This document shows, piece by piece, positions 22,277 to 33,738 of a stretch of 64,000 nucleotides of DNA (positions are counted from its first letter, which is position 1; every line of letters starts with the position of its first letter). The notes beneath the pieces were generated by a model. That model was given only the letters and a program-made list of their open reading frames with translations. It had not been told where the DNA came from and did not search any database. A program made the position numbers and the translations under genes. The stretch comes from Pelobates cultripes (taxonomy: Eukaryota > Chordata > Amphibia > Anura > Pelobatidae), in the NCBI GenBank assembly GCA_933207985.1, contig OW240914.1, forward strand, positions 284,289,202 to 284,353,201. Reading direction: 5' to 3'.

Positions 22277-23815
22277 TTGAGAAAAAGGATAAATGAGTCA
22301 TTTATTACACGTGAGTTTACAGAGGAAGAGGTTCTATTTCAACTGTCAAAAGTAAAGACAAATAAGTCAATGGGACCTGATGGAATACACCCAAAGCTAT
22401 TAAAAGAGCTTAGTGGTGTACTAGCAAAACCATTAACAGATTTATTTAACCAATCATTGTTAACAGGAGTAGTCCCAGAAGATTGGAAGTTAGCGAATGT
22501 TGTGCCCATTTACAAGAAAGGTAATAGGGAGGAGTCGGGCAACTATAGGCCAGTAAGCCTTACTTCAGTAGTGGGAAAGTGATGGAAACCATGTTAAAGG
22601 ATAGGATTGATGAACATCTAAAAACACATGGATTTCAAGATCAGAGACAACATGGGTTTACTTCAGGGAGATCATGCCAAACTAATCTTATTGATTTTTT
22701 TGATTGGGTAACTAAAATTATAGATCAGGGTGGTGCAGTAGACATTGCTTACCTAGATTTCAGTAAGGCTTTTGACACATAGAAGGCTTATCAATAAACT
22801 GCAATCTTTAAGTTTGGATTCCAATATTGTTGAATGGGTAAGGCAGTGGCTTAGTGACAGGCAACAGAGGGTTGTAGTTAATGGAATATATTCGAAGCTT
22901 GGACTTGTCACCAGTGGGGTACCTCAGGGATCTGTACTTGGACCCATTCTCTTTAATATTTTTATTAGTGATATTGCAGAAGGTCTTGATGGTAAGGTAT
23001 GTCTTTTTGCTGATGATACTAAGATATGTAACAGGGTTGATGTTCCAGGAGGGATAAGCCAAATGGCAAATGATTTAGGTAAACTAGAAAAATGGTCAGA
23101 ATTGTGGCAACTGACATTTAATGTGGATAAGTGCAAGATAATGCATCTTGGATGTAAAAACCCAAGGGCAGAGTACAGAATATTTGATAGAGTCCTAACC
23201 TCAACATATGAAGAAAGGGATTTAGGGGTGATTATTTCTGATGACTTAAAGGTAGGCAGACAATGTAATAGAGCAGCAGGAAATGCTAGCAGAATGCTTG
23301 GTTGTATAGGGAGAGGTATTAGCAGTAGAAAGAGGGAAGTGCTCATGCCATTGTACAGAACACTGGTGAGACCTCACTTGGAGTATTGTACACAGTACTG
23401 GAGACCGTATCTTCAGAAGGATATTGATACCTTAGAGAGGGTTCAGAGAAGGGCTACTAAACTGGTTCATGGATTGCGGGATAAAACTTACCAGGAAAGG
23501 TTAAAGGATCTTAACATGTATAGCTTGGAGGAAAGACGAGACAGGGGGGATATGATAGAAACATTTAAATATATAAAGGGAATCAACACAGTAAAGGAGG
23601 AGACTATATTTAAAAGAAGAAAAACTACCACAACAAGAGGACATAGTCTTAAATTAGAGGGACAAAGGTTTAAAAATAATATCAGGAAGTATTACTTTAC
23701 TGAGAGGGTAGTGGATGCATGGAATAACCTTCCAGCTGAAGTGGTAGAGGTTAACACAGTAAAGGAGTTTAGGGATGCGTGCGATAGGCATAAGGCTATC
23801 CTAACTATAAGATAA
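22277..23815 (+). pseudogene. CR1 ORF2 reverse transcriptase, split by frameshifts
   Basis: Three adjacent open segments (22277-22582, 22579-22782, 22772-23815) in shifting frames make one RT. Visible blocks: NKSMGPDGIHPKLLKEL, RPVSLTSVVGK, QHGFTSGRSC, AYLDFSKAFDT (first catalytic Asp), VPQGSVLGPILFNIF, CLFADDTKIC (catalytic Asp pair), then LTFNVDKCKIMHLG and the CR1 C-terminal [10 protein letters not shown]...[11 protein letters not shown]...[12 protein letters not shown]. Compared with the copy at 61.5 kb, a small deletion just after the SKAFDT box shifts the frame at about 22778. The catalytic residues survive, but the protein cannot be made in one piece. Confidence 0.9.
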
Positions 23816-23930
23816 GACTAGGGACTAATGAAAGTACTTAGAAAATTGAGCAGACTAGATGGGCCGGTTCTTATCTGCCGTCACATTCTATGTTTCTAAG
23901 TTTCTATGTTTCTATAAAGTTTAATGAGAA

Positions 23931-25268
23931 AACAATAAAGTAAATTGAAATTACCTTTACTAGTGATTAATGAGATCCTTGAGGTTAATGCTGCAAGACT
24001 AAATATTTGATATCTGGTTCGATTTTCGTAAGGAACAAACAAAGGTCTCCTCTTTCGGTGATATTCAGACGACTTCTCTGTTTGCGCATAATATGATTTC
24101 TCATCTGTGCGTCAGCTCCCCTCTTCTCCCTCCTCATTTCCCCTCCCCACCTTTTTTTTCCTTTTTTCTATTTTTTAACCTTACTTATAGCAATGCCCAG
24201 TAGGAAGACTGAGCTAGGTAGCCCACTTACTGTAGCCCACTATAACAAACAGGCACACATACATACAGACACACACACACAAGACACACATACAGACACA
24301 CACACACACAAATAAGTCAATGGGACCTGCATAAACTGGCTGTTTTTATATATGTTATGGACGAAGAAAACTAAAGCAGTGGGTCTCTTGGTTTAGATTC
24401 ATATGTTGTTTTCAGACATTATATATTCATCATGACAATAAATTATTTACTGTTGGGTCACTGCTTTCCCTAGTGAAATGGAGCCTCCTCCAAAGATATT
24501 TATTTTATTATGTATTCATTTTCAAGTTAACAGTGGGCCACTCAACTACATTTACAATGGACAAAGACAACAGATGGTTGTAGTACTATTGCCACATACA
24601 AATGTTGGGGCTCTGTCAAAAACATGTGAACTGATAAACAACCATCAGTCTGCGTTTATTGCTCATTCAACTCGTGCAAAACATGTTGTGCTGAAAGGAA
24701 AGGAAGTGACTGTGCTTTGACTCTGTAAACAATTTAATTTAATGAAATAAAGCTACTTGAGCTTTGTGTTGCGGACATGAACAGCGATGCCCAATCTTAC
24801 ATGGCATGAAGGTGTTGAAATTTTGAATTACATTTTTTTGCTCAATACCAAAGTCATGGAGTGATCCAATGTGTTAAGAAGAAATAATTTGACACTCAGA
24901 GGCCAATGGACATCAGCAGGTAGGTGTAAAATAAGAAATTCATGGAGTTTCATTGTAGAAAAATTATTGGACAAGAGTTACATACAGAGTCATTCTAATG
25001 TTATACAACAAAATTACATCAGGCAAAGTCTATCAGGAGTTAGAAAAACAACCCTTTCAAATCAGAGAACTAAGCATTTAGTTACAGTGACCAAACCAAT
25101 GTTTTAATCTGAAACCTAATTCAATAAAGCCTATTACTGGTCCCTATTAAATCAATACAATTCATTAGCAAAGTCACTTTAAATAACAGTTGCCAGTGAT
25201 CTTGCCAGTGATATTAGCTTGAATTATATGACAAGCTGTCAAAAACCGAACACAGTTAAATATATACT
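23931..25268. other. Intergenic DNA with a CA tract
   Basis: (CA)-rich stretch at about 24246-24310, followed at once by a 22-base match to the CR1 RT region. The rest is AT-rich with open frames of about 80 codons and no recognisable features. Confidence 0.45.
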
Positions 25269-25270
25269 TA

Positions 25271-26590
25271 CACACGGATCTGCCACAACATTGAAATCAC
25301 TGACAGATGGAGTGAATAACATTGATTATATCATTACAATTGCACCTTTCAAGGGGGGTGGAGGGGGTTACTTTAGGCGGCAAGTGAACAGTCAGTTCTT
25401 GAATTTTATGTGTTGGAAGCAAGAAAATAGGCAAGAGAAAACATCTGAGTGACATTGGCAAGGGCCAAATAGTGATGGCTAGATGACTTGATCAGAGCAT
25501 CTCCAAAATTGCAAGCCTTGCAATGGTTAGTACCTACCAAAAGCAGTGCAAGGAACAAGGAGGTGCAAGGAGGTGTCAGAGTCATGGGTGCCCAAGTCTC
25601 ATTGATGCATGGAATGAAGGCTAGCCTGTCTTGTTGCATCACTCAGAAGAGCTACTGTTGCACACATTGCTGAAAAAACGTAATCCACATGAATGCCTGT
25701 GTCAGAACACACAGTTTACTGCTTATGGGGCTGCAGACCAGTCAGATTGCTCATGATGACTCCTGTCCACTGCCAAAAACAAGTTCATTGGGGAAGGGAA
25801 CATCAGAACTGGACCATGGAGCAATGGCAGAAGGTTGCCTGATCTGATGCTTTCATTTACATCAGGTGGATGTCCAGGTCTGTGTGTCATTTGCCTGGTG
25901 AACAGGTGGCAGCAGTATGCAGTAGAGGAAGTAGGCAGGCCGGATGAGGCGGTGTTATGCTCTGGGCAATATTCTGGTTCCTGGCATTCATGTGGATGCT
26001 ACTTTGACACCTACCTCCTACCTAGAAATTGTTACAGACCACGTAAACCCTGTGGAGGAAGTGGTGTTCCCTGTTGGCAGTTTTTCTGCAGGATAATGCA
26101 CCCTGCCACACTGCAAAACATGTTCAGGAATGGATTGAGGAATATGAGAAAGAGTTCAAGGTGTTGCCTTGGCCTCCAAATTCCCCAGATCTCTATCCAA
26201 TTGAGCATCTGTGGAATGTCCTGGAACAACAAATCCAATTCATGGAGTCCTCACCTTGCAGGACTGAAATGATCTGCTGTTAATGTTTTGGTGCCACATG
26301 ATGCATTCAGAGGTCTTGTGAAATCCATGCCTGGACACCTCAGGGCTGTTTTTCGTAGCACAAAGGTATCTATGGGATGTGCTGGAACAACAAATCTGAC
26401 CCATGGAGGCCCCACCACGCAACCTGCAGGACTTAAAAGATCTGACGCTACTGACTTAGTGCCAGATATTACAGGGCACATTCAGAGGTCTTGTGGAGCC
26501 CATGCCTTGATGTATCAGAGCTGTTTTGGCAGCATGAGTGGGACCTACACAATGTTTGGTAGGTGGTCTTAATGTTGCAACTGTTTAGTG
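25271..26590 (+). mobile_element. Tc1-type DNA transposon, decayed, with internal duplication
   Basis: The left end CACACGGATCTGCCACAACA and the right end (reverse complement CACTAAACAGTTGCAACATT) are imperfect terminal inverted repeats. TA dinucleotides sit outside both (25269-25270 and 26591-26592), the Tc1/mariner target. The interior follows the standard Tc1 layout: GTGAACAGTCAGTTCTTGAA, GGCCAAATAGTGATGGCTAG, a helix-turn-helix region, then the DDE domain. Numerous deletions and frameshifts make it inactive. A segment near the 3' end is present twice, about 161 bp apart. Confidence 0.88.
26074..26250 (+). pseudogene. Tc1 transposase, C-terminal DDE portion
   Basis: The open segment reads VFLQDNAPCHTAKHVQEWI (the second catalytic Asp in QDN) and then VLPWPPNSPDLYPIEHLWNVLEQ (the third acidic residue in the IEHLW region). 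Both are diagnostic of Tc1-type DD34E transposases. About 60 codons remain in frame; sequence upstream (25480-26070) is recognisable only in pieces and shifted frames. Confidence 0.85.
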
Positions 26591-26592
26591 TA

Positions 26593-28320
26593 TGGACATT
26601 TGTCCAGGGAAGGTGGAATTTCTTCACTGAACATGTGCAATGCACCACATAACAATAAGTGCTTATATTAATTGCACTAATGGAATATATACACATTATA
26701 TGATTACCCTACTCTAGCTTCTCAGAACAGTTTCAACAAGAATGACATAAACAAACAAAACATCATGAAATGGGTGGTAAGCCTATCATGACCTTCTTAG
26801 ATTTTATGTTAAAATATTTGTACTGTGTTCTTCATTTACCTCTAAACAAAACATTTAATAACCAATTAACTATCATTAATTTAATTTATTGTCATAATGA
26901 GAATATTGGTGGACCTTACGTATCTTTAGCTAGATGGAAAATATTTGTCTTTTTAACATACTTTTTCTCTTGTGATAATTACAAGTACTATATTTATTGT
27001 CTCCTGAATAATACTACATGGATTTTTTATAATATTTTTACAGCTTGTGATGTTGCTGATGTTGTCTTACCAAAAGTGTTACAAATGTATTACTTCAATG
27101 TGTTCCATCCATTCACTGTTAGAAGATAGGCATCAATGTTCTCTGAGATACAATACATCCAACTTGTTCATGTGAAGTCCAATGGACCTGGAATGACTTC
27201 TCAGTCGCAAAGCAATATTATATCATTGTTTTAATTGGATCCAGATTAAAGGTCTTATTCCAGTCCATTAGTACCCATTATTTGGCAGTGTACAATTTAA
27301 AGTCACTAACTAGTAACTATCCAGTCCACTAGAGTTTTAGTACATGCTGTTTATATCTGTAAATTGTAATTCCAGTGTATTTCAGCTTGGCCGGCTCTTT
27401 TTCTCTGGGTGACTTGTTTTCTTTTTGGCACAGCCTAGTCCGTCACAAGCTGTCTGATACGATTCCTTTCATGTATTTCTTAATGTTTTTTTTTTTTTCT
27501 ATTCTCTTAAAGAACTAACTAGACTTCCCAAAAAAGGCAAGGCGGTGAAGCAATGTGACATAACCGTGCATTCAAGAGGCACTAAACCTTTGTGGAGATA
27601 TACGTATAAGGTCTGTTAATGCCATGTTAAGCTGGAACTTAAAAAAAAATATATATTAATATTTGATCTATGAAAACTTACAAAGATGTCTAAAACAAGT
27701 ATATTATCGATAGCATAATGCTACAATGAGATTAGTACATTTCTAAGACAACACTTGTCATAGCATAACTGAAGGTGCAGGCATACGTAGTGTAGGTATT
27801 TATGTTTTCTTTCTTAAATTAAATATAAGCAAAAAAAAATAAAAAAATTAAAAAGTTAAGCAAATCATCTATTTTATTAATTTATATGACAGACACACAC
27901 ACACACACACACACACACAAGGTGGGGACCTAGATGCATGCCTCAAAAGCAAAACTCAAAAAGTTTGTCAGGACAGTCTTGATTTTTGAGTTCTTTTCCA
28001 CTTTTCCGCCTTAGTTCCATGTTGTCTTGCTTTTGGGGATATCAGGGAACTGTCCCCAACATTCATAGCATGGGTGCATCATTAGACAGACTCAAGGCAA
28101 TAGGACCCTGCAAGGAACACTTAACCAGTGCTCCCTGCATGTCTTGCCCTCAGTGGGTCAGCATGAGTTATGGACTTTCAGCCTGATGTGTATTCACACA
28201 GGCTGACCTGCCATTAACTCAGTCGGACTGCCCCCTTTCCTGTTGGGTTCGTCCCTTTGGGGCAAAGCTTGTGACGCGGCCACTATACTGGCCCACCCCT
28301 TTTACCTCCCTCCCACCAGT
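26593..28320. other. Intergenic DNA with a possible small exon and an (AC)n tract
   Basis: AT-rich and mostly featureless, with (AC)n at 27892-27919. A 119-codon plus-strand frame at 26770-27129 is hydrophobic, AT-rich and unlike any family I know. The only hint of host coding sequence is at 27512-27619, listed separately. Confidence 0.45.
27512..27619 (+). other. Candidate terminal exon (weak)
   Basis: A long T-rich tract (27486-27508) ends in CTCTTAAAG, like a 3' splice acceptor. It is followed by 35 open codons reading ELTRLPKKGKAVKQ...GTKPLWRYTYK and a TAA at 27617. No repeat is recognisable in this part. I do not recognise the protein. Thirty-five codons can be open by chance and no other exon was identified, so this is only a lead. 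Confidence 0.15.
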
Positions 28321-28512
28321 GTTTCAATTCTTTTCAAATAATTTTTATTGAAAGATTTTGCAGATTTTACAAGTAATAAAAAAACTATATATTAGGGAAG
28401 AGGAAAGGAAGGGAAAACTTAAAAGTGGGAAAAAGGGGGTATACATCCATTATAACGGTAAGTATGTTAATTTACAAGGCACTTAAGTTGAAAAACATTC
28501 CATAACAAGTTA

Positions 28513-29964
28513 TTAAAAGTTATATGTTTTTTTGACATCGGTTTCCCATTGATCCCAGTGGTATTTCAATTGTGCAAATATATGTGTGTTATTTCTATGT
28601 GATAATTCGTATGATTTGTTTTCTAGTGTACGTGTTAGTACTTCTTTAACTGAGGGTGTGTTTTTAGATTTCCAATATCTAGGTAGGCATGTGGTTGCAG
28701 TGATCAGAATGTGGCCTACTATAATTCTATCAATTTTATTGATGGATTCAGGGAATTTTTTAAATAGAGCCAGTTCAGATGTGAAGCTACGTATGTTACT
28801 GTTCACCTTAATAATTAAGTCATGTATCATTTTACAATATCTAGTCAGTCTTGGGCAAAACCACCATATGTGGGCCATGTTGCCCAGTCCTCCGCAGTCT
28901 CTCCAACACCTATCACTGTACTTATTATTCATATTATGCAATTTAGACGGGGCCAGATACCATCGATACAGAATTTTAAAGTGGTTTTCGTGATGGTTGG
29001 AGCAGAAAGATAGGCCCTTCAAAGCTGAAAAAAAACGGAACCAATTCTCCAACTTATATTGGGAACCCAGCTCCGTCTCCCAAGATAACATATGCTTCAG
29101 TTTAATTGATTGTTTATTGTTATGTAACATATAATAGATAGATATAATGCCCTTCCTATTCGGGTAATGCAAAAATAGCTTTTCTAGTTGTGATATTTCT
29201 AGTGCTTTAGAATTTTTGTTGGTTTCCGGTATGTTGGATTTTTCTTTTACTTTCTCAATCACCAACTCACATTCATCTTTACATTCGGTCACCAGTCTAT
29301 GCTTAAATTGTAATCTTTCATACGACAGAATAGAGTTTCCATGGAAAAAGTTGTCTATATGATACAGTTGGTATTCTTGAAGTAACGATGAGTTTAAGGT
29401 CGGGATGTAGTATTTTAAAGATTCAATTGGCATGGCTCTATATAGTTTTGTCACGTGACAGTTGTTTTTAAATACTATATCCCAGGCTTTAAGTGTGGTC
29501 TTAGTGGTCATAAACATTTTAGTTACTCCAGGTCTCCTTACAGGGCTTAGCCAGGGTAATTTCCCGAGTTGAAAGGGGAGAATGCTAGATTCCTCCATTT
29601 CCATCCATCTCTGCCTATTTTTTTGACTATTAAAGCTTACAACCGCTGAAGCGTTAGTTGCAAAGTAGTACTTTCTGAAATTAGGGACACCAGTGCCCCC
29701 ATTAAGTTTATGGTGCTGCAGGGATGTAAGCTTAATTCTGCTGGGTTTGTTGTTCCAAATAAATTTTAGCATTATTGAATGTACTTTATTAAAGAAGGAC
29801 ATTGGAACAGATAAGGGGATAGTTCTAAAATAGTACAAGATTTTTGGGAGGATTGACATTTTTATGGAGGCAATTCTTCCTAACCACGATAACGCCATAC
29901 CACCCCATCTCTCCATCTCCTTTTGTAGGTCCGGCCATGCTCTCTTCAAGTTATGAATATGCAT
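28513..29964 (-). pseudogene. L1 ORF2 C-terminal region with zinc knuckle
   Basis: A 483-codon open frame. It begins with the thumb-like region (WPDLQKEMERWGGMALSWLGRIASIKMSILPK, read in parts) followed by KLNGGTGVPNFRKYYFA, both typical of L1/Tx1 proteins. Near residues 360-380 it has CWRDCGGLGNMAHIWWFC, the C-terminal C-C-H-C zinc knuckle. The frame ends at a normal-looking C terminus. Its length without stops suggests this part is relatively young. RT catalytic boxes lie upstream in the separate frame at 29987-30283. Confidence 0.85.
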
Positions 29965-29986
29965 ATTGTGTAAATGTTTGCATAAG

Positions 29987-31400
29987 TTAATTCCTAAATA
30001 TTCCAGGTAATCCCTCCTCCAATCGATATGATAGTCTTAATTCATCCATATCAGATTTATGCAAGTGGAAAGGTAGGGCCTGGGTCTTAGATACATTTAA
30101 TTTATAATAAGACACTTCTCCAAACTGGAGTAGAATAGTATTGAGAGATTTCAGAGAGTCTTTTGGGTTTTTGAGTCTTAGAATTACATCATCTGGAAAT
30201 AACCCTATTTTATGAGTGGATCCCTTGATATTAATACCTGCGATTTCTGGGGTCGTCCTAATCAGTTCGGCCAGGGGTTCCATTGCCAGGACAAAGAGAA
30301 TTGGAGATAAGGGGTAGCCTTGACGCGTCCCATTAGTTAGAGAAAACGTTCTGGATTGGAAAACCGAGGCCGATACATGAGCTGTGGGTGCACGCTATAG
30401 TAATAAAAGATTGTGGAATATCAAATCTGCTCAGTGTCTTCCATAGATATCCCCAATGTACCCTGTCTAACGCCTTCTCTGCAACCAATGAAAGGAGCAG
30501 AGAAGGAGTTCTTGTTGAATTGATATGCTGAATTTAGTTAATGAACCGGCTCGTTCCATCAGGTGCTTGTCTACCTTTCACGAAACCCACCTGGTCATTA
30601 TTGATCAATAAAGGTATTAGATTAGTTAATCGGTTCGCTAGTATCTTAGAATAAATTTTTGTGTCGTTATTAATATGGGATATGGGCCTAAAATTAGAGC
30701 ATCTGTCAAGAGTTTTACCCGGTTTTGGCAAGGTGACAATCTGTGCGGACAAAGACTCTCCTGGCATCCCCCCCCCCCCACGACTTATAGGAGTTGACTA
30801 ATTTGGACATATGAGGAATTAAAGTTTCTGCAAAGGTCTTATAGTATAAAATGGTGAATCCATCAGGACCAGGGGCCTTTCCAGATGACATGAGCTTAAT
30901 TGCCTCGGCTATCTCTGCTTCAGATATATCATGCTTTAATTTTTCCAAATTATCAGAAGACAGCTGAGGCAACGAAAACCTGTCTAAAAAATTAATAATA
31001 GTCGCCTTAGACGGCTGGGTGAGATTTACATCAGATTCCAAATTATAAAGTACACTATAATATTTGACGAATTGGTCGGGTGAAATATTTTTTGTCCCTG
31101 GTCATCTATTAAGTACGCAATTTTAGAATGGGCATTCACCTGCCGGAGTTTTGATGCCAGAAGAGTTGGTGCCTTGTTACCCTTTAAATAAAACACTTTC
31201 TTGAGGCGTCTCACCATGAGAGTAGTTCGATCCAAATTTATTGTGTGACATTTTTTTTAATCTCCCCTATCATTGCTGACAGGGAGGAAGATGGGCCGAA
31301 TTTATTTGCCTGATTTAGGTTGTACAGTTCTTTTTCCAAATTTCTTAAGTTGCCGTTATTTTTCCTCTTCAAGTGAGACACCCTAGAAATGAAATGGCCT
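29987..31400 (-). pseudogene. L1 ORF2 reverse transcriptase, broken
   Basis: Segments in order on the minus strand: linker (31026-31235, YLKGNKAPTLLASKLRQVN), SSGKAPGPDGFTILYYKTF (30715-31041), FRPISHINNDTKIYSKILA and QVGFVKGRQAPDGTSRFIN (30534-30767), then LFPDDVILRLKNPKDSL (29987-30283). The catalytic box reads FPDD instead of the usual F/YADD. A poly-C tract at 30770-30778 and a disrupted stretch at 30300-30530 break the frame. It cannot encode a working enzyme. Confidence 0.82.
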
Positions 31401-31413
31401 CTCAACACAGCCT

Positions 31414-31609
31414 ATAATAAATGTGGATGGGATTTATGCCAAGGACGCATGAACGAAGTGCAACTAACTGCAGAGCTTCAAGAAATCCTTTTTCATGAGG
31501 CGTAGTAAATAGCATTTACCTACCACATAAGCCCATTTTCCATACATAAAGGACAACTGTTACCTGAAAACTATTTTTTAATATAATAATACATGCATTA
31601 AGGTTTAAA
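31414..31609. mobile_element. 196-bp insertion in L1 copy 1
   Basis: L1 protein similarity stops at ...HAHKA (31610 side) and resumes at VLRGHFISR (31400 side). The intervening 196 bp is unrelated and flanked by the 5-bp direct repeat AGCCT (31409-31413 and 31610-31614). It begins ATAATAAATGTGG and ends AAGGTTTAAA without clear inverted repeats. Family not recognised. Confidence 0.55.
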
Positions 31610-31915
31610 AGCCTTGTGCGCATGCCATGTCACCTCGCCAGGCACCTCATGCGAAACATTTTCCAAAAAATAGTCATTCAGTATCCCTTCAGCTAGCGAT
31701 CTATTTTCAGGATCATCTAATAAGTAATCACTCAGTTTCCAGTGCCTATTGGGGGAGAAAGAAACCATTTTGTCTATATGCAAAGTTATGGGAGCATGGT
31801 CAGACTAATTAATATCTAAAATATCAGATCTTGAGATGTGTGGTATCAGAAACCAGCCTGGAATACATGTTCTTGGATACTGAATAAAAAGTAAAGTCTC
31901 TTTCATTCTCAGAGG

Positions 31916-33738
31916 AGCTAAACTCAAAAGGCAGCAATTGCCCATATAACCTGCCTTGCAAATACTCTCACTGAGCTGCTTTGGGAAGTCTGTGATTGGA
32001 CAACCACAGAAAGTCTGGGCGGGGTTGGAAGGGGAAGGCCTTCAGACAAGAGATCTGCAGGTTTTGCAAGCTGTTTTTAGATTTTTAAAAAAAGATTTGG
32101 GCAGTGAAGTGCCCCTTTAACATTTCACTCTAATCTGTCCCCCACCTTCCTGACATATATTGCCCCTCACAGTCAGGCCTATTGTGCCCATTGTTTTGTG
32201 TCTCCATCTCCCTCATCTCCTGCTGGATTGTAAATATTCAAGAGCAGACCTTTTATCCTTCTTTATTAGTATCTACCTTTGTGTATGTTCTATTCATCTA
32301 TATACAAAGTTTGTTAAACATTAGCCTGTCTACAACCCTTTTATATAAAAACTGCTAATAATAATTCCACACATTGCAAGAGTGGCATAATACGTTCGTC
32401 TGTCATGTCTATCCAGTGTTGCGCTATCACTGTGAAAGGCAATTGTTTGTTAGTAATTAATTAAACATCCTTGTTAGTCTGCAAAAGAAATATGTTGAAG
32501 AGGAAGAAAATAAATATTTGCATCCCTGAAAGACCAAGACCAAGACTAATTTAATTAGTCTTTCTCATTACTGAAATAGATTCTAAAAATCAGAAATACA
32601 TATGCAATGATTTATTGTGTTATATGTTGCATTAAAATATTAATGTAGAGAAGTGACATAAAAGATGAAATACTTAGTCTAAAGAAGGGGAACCAGAGTC
32701 TGGGAAATTGAGGAAGTTAGTTAAATAGATGAAGGTTGGTTTAAAACCAAATAAAACATGAACCTAAAGAGATACTCTACCCACCGTAACAACATCAGCT
32801 AACCAGTTATGGTGCATAGATAATGCCCCTGCGGTCTCACTGCTCAATTATCTGCCATTTAGAAGTTAAACCACTTTGTTTATGCAGCCCTAGTCACATC
32901 CCTTCTTGCAATAAGAGGGACTGTCACATTTTATGAAAAGTGACAGTGCTGAAATCTTTATGACTGGAAACACATTATAATTTTATTGAATCAGACAATC
33001 AAAATACATCATAAGACAAAGCAGGGCCGATTTTGTCTTTTGTCTGCAAGCAATATTCTTCCTGAGAGATGCGTAAGAGATGCATTTGACACTTGATGCA
33101 GATCTATGAAGGATTTCACAGACATTAACAGGTTGTGTTCTAAATCATCACTATTGTCTGTCTGTGTTCCCTTATGATTGTTAAAAGTCAACATTTTGTA
33201 AATTGTGGACACGCATCTTATTTTTGCATAATCATTTTACTTTAATATTTTGTCTTGTTTTTTGTTTTAATAAATCAAACAGGAAGCATTTGAAGACATT
33301 TTTCATGTAGATACATACATTCATATACACATAGACACATATATACAGACACACACATTTATATACTTACAAACACACAAATGCACACACACTTACACAC
33401 ATACATTCACATACACACTCATAATTACATCCATACATATACATTCACTTTTTTTTCTTATTTTAATACATCAGGGTTTTGTTTTTTTTAGGAGAGATAA
33501 TGAGCTTTTTTTAATTCCACAAAATAATTCTAATTCATTTTTAGTTATTCTAATTAATTAATAATTCTCTACTGCAGTGGGAATACAAAAACAGGGTGAT
33601 TCACTCAATACCAGATTCTGTTTCAATGGATCCAGAGTTCCGACTACATTGGCAATGTGCTAGAGACAATTCTGGTTGAAATTAAGTTGTTTCGACCATA
33701 TTGAAGCAATCACCCAGATGCATTCGATGTCTGGATTA
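31916..33738. other. Intergenic DNA with a MITE fragment
   Basis: At 32763-32910, CTAAAGAGATACTCTACCCA...GATAATGCCCCTGCGGTCTC...GTTTATGCAGCCCTAGTCACA matches the left half of the 12337-12946 MITE. CA-rich sequence lies at 33300-33445. No gene is recognised. Confidence 0.5.

Larger units (their letters stand above)
20567..23930 (+). mobile_element. CR1 LINE, copy A, nearly full length but decayed
   Basis: Order on the plus strand: C-terminal part of an SGNH-type esterase (to 20806), a hAT MITE (20807-20943), endonuclease (21048-21902), a broken linker, reverse transcriptase (22277-23815), then a short 3' UTR with GACTAGATGGGCCGGTTC. It ends in tandem ATGTTTCT/AAGTTTCT units (about 23890-23915). 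An 8-bp repeated 3' end, rather than poly(A), is characteristic of CR1. The 5' start lies within the esterase, as expected for a 5'-truncated LINE copy. Several stops and frameshifts make it inactive. It is very similar to the copy at 61.4-63.1 kb, so the family has been active fairly recently. Confidence 0.9.
28321..31915 (-). mobile_element. L1/Tx1-type LINE ORF2, copy 1, minus strand
   Basis: The element reads leftward. Part of the endonuclease and linker lies at 31615-31915 (DFTFYSVSKNMYSR, SDHAPITLHIDKMV on the minus strand). A 196-bp insertion follows (31414-31609), then the linker (30715-31400), the RT (29987-30770) and the long C-terminal region (28513-29964). The 3' UTR ends near 28321 with AATAAA-like sequence on the minus strand. 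The 5' part of the endonuclease and ORF1 are absent. Several stops and one frame break make it inactive. Confidence 0.85.

Noticed and set aside
22924..23346. 140-codon minus-strand frame, also seen as a 175-codon frame at 61728-62255
   Set aside because: It is the antisense shadow of the CR1 reverse transcriptase. It appears in both copies because the sense sequence is the same.
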